Shown in pieces: positions 11,526 through 24,363 of a DNA stretch of 64,000 nucleotides. The notes under the pieces were generated by a model. It did no database searches. It was not told the DNA's origin and worked only from the letters and a program-made list of their open reading frames with translations. How positions within the stretch are numbered: position 1 is the stretch's first letter; each line of letters starts with the position of its first letter. Source of the stretch: Antedon mediterranea (Eukaryota > Echinodermata > Crinoidea > Comatulida > Antedonidae); assembly GCF_964355755.1 (NCBI RefSeq), contig NC_092671.1, positions 32,817,304 to 32,881,303 on the forward strand, in the 5' to 3' direction. Position numbers and translations under genes: made by a program.

Positions 11526-12068
11526 TGACGAACATAATGAACTGTCGCGTGTCATGATTAGTTCGCTTGCGTCTACATCTGTAGCAGCTGTAGCACAAGG
11601 ACGCAACGTAACGCAATCTACGCAACGTAAGAAAATGCCATTAGTTATTCAAACAATTAGTGTGCGTGCAAATAACACATTTAAGTAATCATCCAACATT
11701 TTGACAATAAATGTTGCAAACAAATGTTTCTTATTTACCTCGTTGTATCGTACTTTATTGATGCACATTTTTATTTAAGTAAATTTATTTCATATTATAT
11801 GCTGATAAGTCGAAACAGAAATAATAAAGTTTAAAAAAAAAACGTGCAAACACAATAATAACATATCTAAATTCCGAAACATTGTAAAACATAACTAGGA
11901 ACTATGTCAAATATTCCTTATTTATGTTACTTATTTGCATCGTTGAATTGTACTATTTTATATTTTTTTAAATGTTACCAAAGTTAAGCAATACAACTGA
12001 ATTCATATTAAATATCAAGTGAGATCAATCAAATTAGATTGTATTATTTTTAAAATATTAAAACATAC
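11526..12068. other. No gene seen downstream of the last HYR exon
   Basis: Further 3' exons of the minus-strand HYR gene (stop codon, 3' UTR) were looked for here and not recognised. Confidence 0.5.
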
Positions 12069-12311
12069 CTTCCACAGTGATACTAAATAAACATAGAGCA
12101 AAGTTTTCATTTGAATCAGTTGCAGCGTATATTACAAGGTTATCACCTATTGGAAAAATACTTCTCGGGGCCATGGTAAAAATGATAATCGATATGCCGG
12201 AGTTATCCATTGCTGTGGGTTCAATCCACGACACATTAGCAGTTGGTAGTCCAGTAGTAGTGTTTACTGTGGTATCATTTGGACACGCATTGAAAACTGG
12301 TTCTTCATTAT
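12069..12311 (-). CDS. HYR exon 7, intact
   Basis: This 243-nt phase 1-1 exon runs from DNEEPVFNACPNDTT through VSWIEPTAMDNSG and FPIGDNLVIYAATDS to the usual ITVEG end. The HYR landmarks (C-P, V-x-W, A-x-DNSG, F-x-I-G, Y-x-A-x-D, C-x-F) are kept. It is the paralogue of the exon at 14362-14607. Confidence 0.85.
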
Positions 12312-15300
12312 CTGATTATTATAATATCAATAAAAGCTCAGTTACATATCTAAGTAACTTAGTTAAAAAAATGTTTATATATTTTTAACAGAAAAGGAAA
12401 TGTAATTTATTTTAAACAATTGTCAATGTTACAAAAAACATCTAAGTATTAAAAAAAACACAAACATTTAGTAACAAAATTATTCTCGGAGTACACTCAA
12501 TACCTACTACATGGTGGAAGAAACTTCAGAACTTGGTTAATAAGTGGTTATTGTTGAAATTTATTATTTGAACATTTTCCAGGATAGAGAATGCATGTTT
12601 CAAAATCCTGTTTTGTTAACTAGAACCCACTGTACTCCTCAAATTAAACATTACCTGATGATAATCATAATTACTACTACTGTACTACTATGTAGATTTG
12701 CACCATGGAGTAAGTTTATTGGTCAACTCTGTCTAACGTAACTGTACAGGTTACTCAATTGTCAGTGCACGTACGTCAGAGTTGAACAAAACGTATTTCC
12801 TACCTTCAACAGTGATAACAAAAACACAGCTGTCATTGAAGTTACCAGATGAATCCGAGACATTGTACTGGACTGTTGTATCACCAATTGGAAACATAAT
12901 ATTACCAGAAGTGTAGTTTGATTCTAGCTAAATAATTTCTCCAGAGTTATCAGTAGCTGTAGGTTCAACCCATGTGACATTGATTGCAAATGCCTCACCA
13001 GTCGCTGTGTTAACAGTCATATCCATTGGACAATTGATAATATCTGGAGCTTCTTGATCTAAACGTTAATGAATTTTAAATGAACTGTGCAAAATTCATA
13101 ATATAACCTAAATATAAAATGATTAGGAAATTTTTAATCTGCCAAATAGACAGAACAATAAAATATGTTTATATCTAAAAACAGAATAGCATTGATGTAC
13201 GAAACTTCTAAAAAAAAAATATGCAAAAAAAACTTTCCAATCATGTTATATAAGATATATGAAAGAAAAATGATAAACCCTAAATAATTTATATTTTAGA
13301 CTAAACAAAGTAGATTTAAACTCTTCAATACGCACAAACAATATTGTCAGATTATTATCTGATAGGAATGAGATAATTATCGGTTAACTTTTAAGTTAAT
13401 CTCGAGCGGCCTTAGGTTGTTTCCGAAAACGTAACGTCAAATGTAGCAAACAAATAGCAAAAGATAAATGTTATTAACTAGTTGTCTTTTGATTTGAAAT
13501 ATTACACTTAAATAGTATTCAGATTCCAATATTAATCACATTAGGCTACATCAATCATATTTTTTATTTGGTTGTTAATGATACATTTACTAGATTCATA
13601 AATAAAGCTTTTATATACCTTCAATCTTGATGTTAAATTCACATGTGTCAAAATTACCAGAAGAATCAGTTGCTGTAAAGGTGATTGTGTGAGTACCGAT
13701 TGATATCATGTCACCTGACTCAAATGGTGATGACACCACAGTCACTGTTGCATTACTATTGTCACTTGCCAAAGGAGGATCCCATGTGACAGTGGCATTT
13801 GGACTTCCTTCATCTGTGCTAACACCAACTAGTCTATTATCTTCTCTAATATAATTGTTTGAAGTTATATTTTTTTGGGCATTCAATCATTGGGCGTTCA
13901 TTATCTATTAATAAAAATATAAGACATAGTCTTAAGGAAAACAATAAACATCAATAAAAGTATGTAGTGAGAGAAACATACTCAAACAACATGGATACAA
14001 ATGTTACAATATGTTAAATTGAATTAGTGGAAAAACTTATCTCAAGCGCCGGCAAATATGAAAACATAATTTAAACATGAAATGATTAAGAAATTGAAAC
14101 AAAAAGACGTGTCTATGACCAGCAGTAAAAAGATTAACATTACAATAAATAAATTACATACAAATAGTTGATCAATTAACAGAGAACTTATATTGAATAC
14201 ACAACAAGAAAAGCTGTTTTTATTTTTTTTTTCTATAGCCTACTTCGTTTAAAAGTACTTCCCGATTTTATTATGTAAATATTAATTTTTATGTTACTAT
14301 TCACAATTAACAAATCAAGTGGGTCTACATTAGTTTTATTATTTTCAGAAAAACAACTTACCTTCAACTGTTACAATAAATGAACAGATAGCAGTATTTA
14401 TTTTTGGATAGTCAAATGCTGTGTATATCACCAGGCTATCGCCTATTTGGAATATACTTCCTGATGTAATGATATTTATAAAAAATCTGGTGCCAGAATT
14501 GTCAGTTGCTGTGGGTTCTATCCAAGACACATTGGCAGTTGGTAATCCATTAGTAGTGTTTACTGTTGTATCGTTTGGACACTTTTTGATAATTGGATCT
14601 TCGTTATCTGATATAATAAAAAATATCAACTAGAGACACTTGTTCAATAGAACATGAACCAAGTCAGCAGAATTTCCGTTTAGTAAATTGTGTGGTAAAT
14701 TAACAAGGAAAAAAAAGTACTATTTTATGAAAATGCATTTATGAAAAAGAAATTAATGGTAGTCCTACTATGTGTTTGTAACAGAAGTATATTGTTTGAA
14801 TCAATCAACTGTTAACATGCTAATTTTAACCTGTTTTTTGTATAACTGCATCTTCCTGAGTGGTCTAACTTTATAGTTGTACCAAAGCATTAGCCTATTT
14901 CAGGATCATTTTAGTATTGCGCCTCACTCTTCTAAAAATAATACTAAACTACACTTTTTTTGACCTATGACCTTAAATCTTAGAACACCCCATAAGCTAG
15001 AAATTATTACCATTACGTAACCTTTGAAGCCCCGTAAATGGTCATAAATTGGTCATACTTCTAACATTTTAAGAAAATCAGAATCAAAATGTTGGCGGAA
15101 AGAAAGAATTGTACAGATACAAAATACAGTCAAGGCACTGATGGTAAAGAACAAAGAAAGAATTGCGCAGATACAGGTGAATATCAAACATGTTTTAATA
15201 CAGTTACATGATAGGCCTATATGTTTATTATATAATTTGCCCTCTTCACTAAAATTAAAAATGAACATACAATATATTATGTGGACAAACTATAACATAC

Positions 15301-18300
15301 AAGATGCCGCCACTATATTTTTGATAAACAACGTTTGCTAAATTTAAATTATCTACCTACAGTAGTGTGATAAAAACCTACCTTCAACAGTGATTACAAA
15401 ACTGCATCTTTCATTGTAGTTGCCAAATGAATCTGATACAATTGTACTGGACTGTTGTGTCGCCAATTGGAAACATATTATCACCGGAAGTGTAGTCTGC
15501 TACTGGTACAGCAGTCTCTCCAGAGTTATCAGTAGCTCTTGGTTCAACCCATGTGACATTGATTGCAAATGCCTCACCAGTTGTTGTGTTAACAGTCATA
15601 TTCATTGGACAATTGATAAAATCTGGAGATTCTAGATCTAGAAATGATAACAAGTATTATTATTATTTAATACTGGATATACTGAATCAAATTGTGAACA
15701 GTTATGAACTATTATCACAACATATGTTACGCTGCTCCTATTGGGTAGACATTGCGTATGGTTCCATGACTCTCGGTTGTCCGATAGTCTGCCATCTTCT
15801 AACAAGGCCATATACATGGCTGCAGTCGCGTGCTCAAGTTAGTGTTTACCGACCGACCGACCAATCGACCGACATAGTGAGCTGTAGATGTTTAGTTTAA
15901 TTGCATAATAGTTACCAAGCAACAATGCTGCAATGCAATAAGATTCATTAACATAATGCTTACCACTAACAGCAACAGTAAAGTTGCATGTTACGACATT
16001 GCCCGAACTATCAACTGCATCATATATAACATCAGTGCTGCCAATATCAAATAGATTATTTCCAGGATTGTAAGTGGACGTTGTTGGTGCATCTTCTCGA
16101 TCACTTCTTGATTTAAACCATCTGATGTAGTAGTTGTAATATCAGGGGGACATACCAAGTCAGGATTCTCATTATCTATTATTAATACAGAAAAAATACA
16201 GGAATTAAAGGTTCAATTATATATTACAATTATCATCTAAATATCAATTTTATTAGTTAGTTATTTTTGTTTATGTTATGTGATGTTATGCTACAAAGGA
16301 ATCGGTTATAAAATAATTTATGAGGCCCAAACCAATCATATTTGCAATTTTGACTCATCCTGTGAAAAATGCAAGATGAAGTTTTATCGGTAAAATACAA
16401 ATTTTAAACAGAAATATAAAAACATTGGACTATAACCAACAATAATCAAGTACATTAATTACATCACTAATACTATTCATGAAAACAAATTAATATTTTA
16501 CCTACAACCTGAAGACCAAAGTCACATGTATCATTATTACCAGAAGAATCAGTTGCTGTAAAGGTAATTGTGTGAATACCAATTGGTATCATGTCACCTG
16601 ACTCATATGGTGATGAGACAACAGTCACTGTTCCATTGCCACTTGTCACAGGAGGATCCCACCTGACTGTTGCATTTGGACTTCCTTCATCTGTGCTAAC
16701 ACCTATTAGTCCATTTCCTTCTCCAAAATAATTGTTTGAAGTTATATTTGTTGGGCATTCAATCACTGGGCTGTTATTATCTATTAATGAAATGCAATAA
16801 AACATATTAGCGTGTCTAGATTGAAACATTGAATAGTATGTGTAATACAAACATTTTTAAAAACACGGTTTGATCTTTCTATGGTAATACAATTATAACT
16901 ATTTATAATTTTAAGAAATACAGACGTATTGTTAGTAGGCATATTAGTAGGCATATTAGTAGGCATAATAGTCAATATTTAAATAGTACTACTCTTTTTT
17001 TAAAACTAGACTTACTTAGGCATCAATGTTGCCTTTACGTATTATAGATGAATATTCATAGATGCTAAACTTTTTAGAATTTTTATAAAAAAACGTTCTG
17101 AAAATGTAAAATTTCACATAAAAAATCAATGTTTGTAGCTAAAGAGGAATTAATTTTTTGTATATGTGAATGCTCTTTTTATTTTTTTAAGAGATTGATA
17201 TAGATAGATATATAACAGTTATGATCATAACATGTATGCCCTATCAGTGGCAAGAAAGAATCAAAGAGAGGGCGTGCAGGAAGAGAGGCAGACCGGATCG
17301 GATCGGACAGATTTGTCATTACATGACAGTTTATGTGTATTTTTTGTACAAATAGATTAATTTGTTAATGCAATTTGATTTCGATTGATTTGAAGTTGTT
17401 ACACTTAAACTTCGTGGCACATTCATTTACAGACATTTAAATGTCCAATATCGTTCAAGCTTTAGTAGACCCTTGATCCCAGTGACAGGTGACTGATTAT
17501 CACCTGATTGCTTGCCTTGAATCATTGTAAAGGAACTTTATCTTCAAACACAATGCCTTTGGAATAATAACATATATTGTCGATAAAGTACATACTGTAG
17601 GCCTATAGTTACTAAGAAACGTCATATGGATTTTTAGTTTTTTTATTTGATTATAACGTTGAAATCACAAACCAAGCTATATAATAATAGTAGTCAATGT
17701 ACAATCGATAGAGGTAGTCATATTTGTGCAGAATTTCTTTACATAATAATTTATTAAATACTAATATAACAAAAATAGAAATTCATACAATGAAGAGATG
17801 GATTTTTTTGTAGCAAACAAGGGTTATTAATTTAACTCAAGTGTATAATAGGCTGGTAATTAAAATGATTATGAAGTGCAACGAATCTTTTTATAAGAAA
17901 CATTCATATGTCCAGGTATGAATTTCTTAAAAACTGTTAATGAATTACCCAAGTAACATTTTAGAACAGTGGTTGTTTTGTGTGGTTTTGATGCATTATG
18001 AAATCATATCATTTTATTTAAAAGTAAACTACAGTAAATGTAATACTGTTATTGTAAATGTGAAAAAAAAATCATATTAACGTTGGGGTGGCTAATTTCT
18101 TCATCTTAATTTTTTCAGTATTATCGTCGGCCAGTTTTATTGTTACCGCAGTAAACTGCAGCATATTCTGTTATAAAAATTAATGATGAAACTCACCATT
18201 ACAAGGTGGAAACTGAATAGCTGAAGCAGTCAGGTTACCTTCACAAGGCAAAAGAGAATCTGAAAAAAAAACATTTTAATTTGTTAATTACTAACTAACA

Positions 18301-18788
18301 TTCACAACTTATTATTTTTTTAAAATGTATCAAAATTACTCTTACACAGTATAGAGTTCCATCTTAGCTTAGGGAATGCAAACCGTACACTTTCTGTGTG
18401 TTTTTAATTAAAAAAAATGATCAATTATATTTTTTTTGTCTTGTATCGCATACCTCCAATTCAAGAATTGCAATGTACTATAAAATCTTCACTATGCTTT
18501 ATTTATAAGCCATATTAGATTGTATTACATCTCTGTTGTTAGTATTGGCATATCAAGCAGTTTATTCTCTTCAAAATGTTTTTTTATACAGTGATGTAAT
18601 CCATTTTTTTATTGCCCAAAGAAGGATAAATAAAGATATATTTAATTGAATAAATTCATATCAATAAAAAGCCCTAAATTCATTGAACGTAGGTAGGCTT
18701 TAAAAACAAAATTATAATTTTTAAATAAAATTAAGTAGGCCTATCCCAATAGAAATTTAATTAATTACAAACATTTCTATCAAGATAT

Positions 18789-18828
<40 letters not shown>

Positions 18829-21800
18829 ATAAAAAATTCAATAAACATTATCAATATTTCTTTTTTTTAATATTCGTTTTTAGTCTTTGATTTTTTTTTT
18901 ATCTGAAAACAAATAATTGGTATAGGTTCGGCCTTTATTTTGTAAGATGTGTTACGCCAACAAAACCTTTTTTTATAAAGTAGATAGTTGCTGTTATTAT
19001 TATATCGACTCGAATCTTTTTTTAATACGTAGGTTTTCATGGATTTATAGCATCGTGACCGATGAATAAATGCATACATATATATATAATAATTGGGTGC
19101 GTTACGCCTATTTTATTTTCCTAAATAGTAGATAGTTTTTATTAATTATATTGACTCAGCAACAGAAAGAACACTATTGATAACATTATTTTTACCTGTG
19201 CAATATCCCATTGAAGTTCCATGAGTGTCAGTAAAAAAATGAACAAAATATAGATCATTGTTTACAGTTGAACAAGCAAGAAGAGAAATTGGAACAGAGA
19301 AGGCACATGGATTTTCACTGAATTCTATGCAGCCAGTAACACTTTTCATCGGGTCTCCAAGTGCTGGATATGTATCTATACAATTGATTAAAAAAAAAGC
19401 ATTACTGTGTCCTCTTTCTATTTATTTACATAGTGATTGCTAAAAACACATTGGGTATCAAACGTGTAAATGTACTGAAATGGTGGAGGACAGTATCGTA
19501 TTACAAAAGAATGTATGAGCTGAATAAAAACATTTTCTCCAAATTTACGTAAGGGCAAATTTTAGTAAATCGCTCAAAGGATGTTACATATACTTTCGGT
19601 ACTGATTTATAATACCTACTGAAAACCAGTACACTAATTAAGTTTATTTAGATAATACATTATTGGCGATTAAAACGAATTTAGGTGAAACTATTTGCCC
19701 CAAAAATGGGTGTTTTTCCGATTGCGGTATTTTCGGTGGTTGTTGGTACTGAAACATACCCGCAATAATACAATAATTTAAAATTGTAAATCCGTGATTG
19801 AAGGCCTGCATTCAATACAAGTGGTTGCTCAACGGTTTCATTTATCCTAGGCCTACATATTGTCTAAAGGTATAGAAGCATAACAGCTACGCCCTATAGG
19901 CTAGATACTATGTTATACCGCCTGTGTTTAGTGTGGTATAAAACTATCTGTATTACTGCAGTTTGGAAATATATTATTAAAGGCATGGCGTGGTGTAATA
20001 AACTATGCCAGTGCCATGCACTTCCACTATTTAAAGTTTACAATGACAATAAGTTTTAGGCCTTAATACTCCAAATTCATCAAATGCGCAACTCAAAATA
20101 GATTCGTTTTTAAATTTGAATCATTATTTGACCTAATTCTGTGTCAAGTTTTTGTTTTGGAGGTAATTTCAATTGTACTTGATTACATATAGATCAGGGT
20201 GTATTCATTCGCTTCATGTGGTATTTTGGCCTAACTTTTTTAAGGGTTTAACTAAAAAATGACGCTTTTGAATCATTGACCAAATGTATTATTTGGTTGT
20301 CATTCCACAAATTGAAACATAATTTTTGTTTAAATGCAAAGTACATTGATAATAAAAATATCTCACATAGTTTTCACAATTTTGGGGAATTGAGGTACAG
20401 CCATTTTTTTTAATTGTTTGTACTCAAGACAAGAACAAATGTATTTGAGCTCTTAGTTTATTAAAGTAGAGCAATATTAATAGTATTGCGGTAAAGTATT
20501 GCGCACATGCCAGTTATTTTATTACAGTAATCGAGAACAATGTGTGGCTACGATCTAGTTTAGATAAGCTTCAAGTCTAGATAACCTTCAAGAAAAATGA
20601 CGATGATGATATAATGATTTATATTATATTGGACTCATTTTCTATAATAATAAACAGTTAACAAACCATCAATCCAAACTGGGAATAGAGTTCCACATTT
20701 AAAACTTCAAGGTGATGAGGTTGGCATTCTGATATCTATCCTATCACCCTCATTTCTCAGCTTGTACCAGCCATCTATTATAAAATCATCAGATATTGGA
20801 GACTCAGACGGCGGAGTGTCGTAAAGAATACTACGTTGCCACTCTGTAAGCACCAGATCAGTATCACATGGCCCTAAGAATAATAAATTAAAGTCATTAA
20901 AAAATACAAACATAAATTGAGTCTATGTTTATTTTATTTTTAATTAAACTAATTAGGAAACTATGAAATAATATTTAAAGATGTCAATTCCTCCTTCTAT
21001 TTAGGTAAATTTGAGGATTATTTAAATTATCTTTATAATTTAAATTACAAATAATTAACTAATTTGTTTTTATTTATGCAATAGTTTCAGCTTAATTCAT
21101 TTTATTAATATTTTTTAAAACTTGAATTAAATCCAAGTCACTAAATATAGTTTATACAGTAACGTAAATTTTCTAAGAGTAATTAAGGACAGTCTAAGGC
21201 AGGCAAAATAATAATATTAACACAAATAGTGACATTCAATGTGTAATAGCAAACCTAAAAATGTATCGATCCCATACACATTATATGTATGTAACAACAT
21301 ACTGTATTATATAAGCCTGCCAGGCAGCAATGTATGATTATTGCCTAAATTTCTGCATCATTCCTACTCTATTTCAGTCCAATCACATCTGATAGACTAA
21401 TAATAAACCCTTCCAGGCATATGTGTGGCTTGGCCTTCCAATAAATCCCAGGCAGTCAGACACCTCACAAACATCACCCACTCAGCACTATCCAAGACCA
21501 CCACAACACAAACGCTCATAACCTCATGTATTTATAGCACAACTTCCAACATGCCCGTACATTACCTCACCGTTTTTTGATAATATGTACTACACGATCA
21601 CCAAAATGTCAAACTGGTATCATAAACAGGGAAGAGTGAATTCTACCTATCATATCATGGAGTCGAGTAATTATTATTACTCCATGATCATATCTAATGC
21701 GAACTAGTCGCCTCCTACCTATCATCTGTTGTTCCGTTTTCAATTCGACAACATACACCTTATTGGGTAGTGTTATCTGAATTTTCTTTTAATATCATAT

Positions 21801-22120
21801 AGGTTTACACACAATAGACAGCTTCCAAAAAAGTGGTAACGAGACAACATCAAATACAAAAATTATTGAAAATGTTCAGGTTTCTGATATTTGACAGGCA
21901 TTGGAAATGCATTTATTCTTTAACTTTCTTTTGCAGATCTAGCGGTAGAGGGGAACTGTACCAGCAGCTTTCTAAACATAAATAATAATAATGATATCTC
22001 AAATCTTTACTGACCCAATGATTAATTCAGATACAAGTTTAAATAGATAACATACTCACTTTGGGAATTGACAAGATTATTCAGAAGTCCAAATATCACA
22101 ATGAAAATTATTAATGACAT
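12069..22120 (-). CDS. Secreted D8C + HYR-domain gene, several exons broken
   Basis: Eleven minus-strand exons were placed by splice consensus and frame: 22060-22120 (signal peptide), 20667-20873 and 19196-19375 (D8C domain), 18197-18259 (Cys linker), then HYR exons 16502-16780, 15964-16175, 15382-15637, 14362-14607, 13619-13904, 12804-13058 and 12069-12311. Every intron is phase 1. HYR modules are Ig-like beta-sandwiches in extracellular adhesion proteins; D8C is the eight-cysteine domain of the uromodulin/OIT3 type. A secreted or cell-surface adhesion role is inferred. No stop codon, membrane anchor or 3' exon was found below 12069. Lesions: TGA in the first D8C exon, TAG in HYR6, +1 frameshifts in HYR3 and HYR5, and a deleted, out-of-frame HYR2; HYR1, HYR4 and HYR7 are intact. 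It may be a decaying gene, or one kept alive by skipping symmetric exons, or partly misread sequence. The adhesion GPCR upstream uses the same HYR module. Confidence 0.8.
12804..13058 (-). pseudogene. HYR exon 6, in-frame TAG
   Basis: This is a 255-nt phase 1-1 exon with good splice sites. The sequence CPMDMTVNTATGEAFAINV, WVEPTATDNSGEII is followed by an in-frame TAG (about position 12930), then continues LESNYTSGN and FPIGDTTVQYNVSDSSGNF. The stop could arise from CAG by one C-to-T change. It is the paralogue of 15382-15637. Confidence 0.8.
13619..13904 (-). pseudogene. HYR exon 5, +1 frameshift in an A run
   Basis: Length 286 nt is not a multiple of three. The exon opens DNERPMIECP, then seven As (about 13868-13874) shift the frame into that of NITSNNY, GVSTDEGSPNATVTWDPP and HTITFTATDSSGNFDTC. 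Its paralogue at 16502-16780 has CCAACAAAT at the same spot and stays in frame. A homopolymer sequencing error cannot be excluded. Confidence 0.8.
14362..14607 (-). CDS. HYR exon 4, intact
   Basis: This 246-nt phase 1-1 exon reads DNEDPIIKKCPNDTTVNTT, ANVSWIEPTATDNSG, IFQIGDSLVIYTAFDY, CSFIVTVEG. All core HYR positions are present and it is in frame with its neighbours. Confidence 0.87.
15382..15637 (-). pseudogene. HYR exon 3, +1 frameshift
   Basis: At 256 nt it is one base longer than its paralogue at 12804-13058. It opens DLESPDFINCPMNMTVNTTT and keeps WVEPRATDNSG and FPIGDTTVQYN, but an extra T in CAATTGTATCAG (about 15437) moves the expected VSDSFGNYNE continuation into another frame. 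Splice sites are intact. Confidence 0.82.
15964..16175 (-). pseudogene. HYR exon 2, short and out of frame
   Basis: At 212 nt it is shorter than the other HYR exons. It starts DNENPDLVCPPDITTTTSDG, lacks the V-x-W and DNSG block, and resumes in another frame as FDIGSTDVIYDAVDSSGN and CNFTVAVSG. An internal deletion with frame loss is the simplest reading. Acceptor and donor (GTAAGC) are still consensus. Confidence 0.78.
16502..16780 (-). CDS. HYR exon 1, intact
   Basis: This 279-nt phase 1-1 exon reads DNNSPVIECPTNITSNNY, GSPNATVRWDPPV, MIPIGIHTITFTATDSSGN, CDFGLQVVG. It is the intact counterpart of the frameshifted exon at 13619-13904. Confidence 0.87.
18197..18259 (-). CDS. Short Cys-linker exon of the D8C/HYR gene
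   Basis: This 63-nt phase 1-1 exon encodes DSLLPCEGNLTASAIQF then PPCNG, with a T-rich acceptor and a GTGAGT donor. It links the D8C domain to the HYR array and carries one N-glycosylation sequon (NLT). Confidence 0.65.
19196..19375 (-). CDS. D8C domain, second exon
   Basis: This 180-nt phase 1-1 exon begins DTYPALGDPMKSVTGC and ends MGYCTG, with conserved Cys positions and the P-I-S core typical of the back half of invertebrate D8C-like domains. In frame and intact. Confidence 0.72.
19541..19745 (+). mobile_element. Truncated Helitron-like 5' region
   Basis: From AAATTTACGTAAGGGCAAA to about GCGGTATTTTC the sequence matches the 5' region of the Helitron-like copies at 46977 and (reverse strand) 30881 and 29329. 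The terminal TCTATATAT and the whole 3' part are missing. It lies in the intron between the two D8C exons. Confidence 0.7.
20667..20873 (-). pseudogene. D8C domain, first exon, in-frame TGA
   Basis: This 207-nt phase 1-1 exon reads CDTDLVLTEWQRSILYDTPP, FIIDGWYKLRNEGDRIDIR and MPTSSP, then TGA (about 20707), then FKCGTLFPVWIDG. D8C landmarks (W-R/Q-R, GWYKL, MPTS-C, CGT) are clear. The stop could come from CGA by one transition, and the usual Cys after MPTS is Ser. Splice sites are intact and the exon is symmetric. Confidence 0.82.
22060..22120 (-). CDS. First coding exon: signal peptide of the D8C/HYR gene
   Basis: ATG at 22118-22120 opens MSLIIFIVIFGLLNNLVNSQ, a hydrophobic secretion signal, and ends in phase 1 at a GTGAGT donor, matching the phase of every downstream exon. 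Joined to the D8C exon it gives the junction NSQ-RPCDTD. Confidence 0.75.
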
Positions 22121-24363
22121 TATACCTCTTAAGCAACATTGATCATAAACAAACCCGAATTAAGATCTGTTCTTCTATTTTCGTACAATACCAGATATCG
22201 ACAGTAATCTGTAGCGCTGTTTGAACAGGAAATAACCATGTAGAAAGCTTATGAACTTTGTTTGTTGTTTGAAATCATTTCTTCCGGCATGTACTTTTAT
22301 CCTAACCTAATGTGTTTCTTCTGTCATGCATGTACAGCAATACATAATGCTTACAATTTCACACCTTTTGATTTTGAAAAGACAACCAAGGCTTCTATGA
22401 AACCATCTTCAAATAGTACAGTTCATTGCTCGCCCACTGTCAATAAGGAAATGTCTGACACGCAATTTCTCAAAAATGGAATTATGCAAGTCAGAGGGTA
22501 CAGACACGGACCAATAAATTGTGTTTAGGGGAAGGGAATGTGGATATAAAAACGATACGTAATCATACCTATATTAATGAAATATAGGCATATACAATTA
22601 TTTATATCATATTAAAAAAGTTAATGTGCAATATGCTTACCTTTAAAACCCATCGAGAGTGGATTATCTTAAAACTTTTTTTATGGATTCGTTTGGGTGT
22701 GATTTCCAAAAATCAAAGTAAATCAAGGCACTGGGACTACTAGTCAAACAAGAAGCAATAATTAACTAAAGCTAACATTGTGAATTGTCTACACAAATAA
22801 AATTCTTTAAATTATTCCTTACTGCTTCTAGAAAAGTTAGGTGTTGCTTACACGTTAATCATCACTGGATTGTTGTTTCTGTACCTATATTACTCCGGTA
22901 TCAGGACGATCTGTAATACACAATCACATATGAACATACCCTTTACCTAACCTACATGATAGGGCTACATGTTCTACGTAGGAGATGTTGTATTACCAAA
23001 AAGTCCTATGATACTGAGACAAATGGTCGTAGGCCTATGTAGAGACCCAGCTGAGAATAAAAATTAACGTGTAATGTACACAATGCCCATATACATTTAA
23101 GAATATGTAAAGTTCCAATAACTATTACCACAATTTGTTTCTATTGATTACAAACAGTTGACAGGAATATGCCCAATGGGCTTTTACCATGATATACTGT
23201 AAATATAGACGATAAAGTTATAGAAATATTCGTACAAAGAAGTCACGTAATTCAATACGGATAATGTATGTTCAACCATTTGAACTATTTTTCAAAGGGC
23301 ATCTCAATTTTGTATTATTATGGACACACTTTGAAACTAGTTTTACCTTAGTTAATCAACTTTATCTGGTTCAAATTTTAGGGATGTCTGATCTGTTTGT
23401 CCGATTTACTAAAGTAACACAACATAAATGTAGTGAAATCAAACAATGTAATGTATCAAGTTGACATGTAATAAGATTTACAAAGTGGCAGAATCAACGC
23501 AATTTAGTGTTCAATTGTAAATCGCTCATGCATGCACATTTTTATAACGTCATGTACACCAATTTTTCCGACTGGTTGTCTGGCTTAGTGGTGTGGTACT
23601 GCGGCTAGGGTTCTAGAGGTTTTGTAGGTTCAATTCTCGATCAATGTCAAAAAATTGTATTTCATTGACCATCGTCCATCCTAACCACGGCGTAGTATTT
23701 AATATATGCCTACATTTATAAGAAATGTTCGTAAGGATAGAAGGATAGCTCAATTGATTGATTGACCATTAATAATATAAAAAGTAAAAGAGTATTATAA
23801 ATAAAGTGCTTACCAACATCTTCCTGTGTATTCTACTAATAGTAAATTACAATATCTCTCTATGTAAGCCTCTAAACTCTAGGCATCAGCTGGCTTTAGG
23901 CTTCAAAGTAAGCCTCTGAACAGTTCACTTCAAGCGTCTAAATATATCTCTTTGTTCTTGTCTTGTTCTTACGTAACAAGCAAACTAAATCAAGCATGAT
24001 TAATTTGCATATACATTATACCACCTGAATTATAATTTAGCTAAAGAATACAGAGAAATGGATGAACGAGAATAAATTATTCTAGTCATATTATTTAGAC
24101 GTTTTGGAAGACTCAACAAGAAACTTGCAAAGGTAGACGCTGATATAAATTATTTATTATTTATTTATTTATAAAGTATTTTAACCAATATTTTAAACTA
24201 CAATTATATTTTCCTGCAATGGTATACTAATTAGCATTATTTACCAACAAGACGGCTTTTACCTTGACTGATGATGATGACTGAAATAAGTATAATATAT
24301 AGAACAGAAAGTTAACTAAAATCATTTTGGGCGGTCCCAATAATCATTAGAAACATGCGCAAA
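22121..24363. other. Intergenic, no gene seen; holds one SINE
   Basis: This lies between the start of the D8C/HYR gene and the end of the adhesion GPCR gene. The only recognised feature is a tRNA-derived SINE at about 23573-23720. A T-rich run around 24150-24175 gives AATAAA words on the minus strand, about 200 nt past the GPCR stop, a candidate poly(A) site. Confidence 0.5.
23573..23720 (+). mobile_element. tRNA-derived SINE fragment
   Basis: A-box-like TGGCTTAGTGG (23581-23591) and B-box-like GGTTCAATTCT (23627-23637) have tRNA-like spacing, but no acceptor stem closes, so it is a SINE head and not a tRNA gene. Confidence 0.65.

Noticed and set aside
12077-12388. Plus-strand open frame over the HYR exon, and similar ones at 14421-14633 and 15553-15900
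   Set aside because: The minus strand carries the HYR motif with splice sites; the plus frames are shadows.
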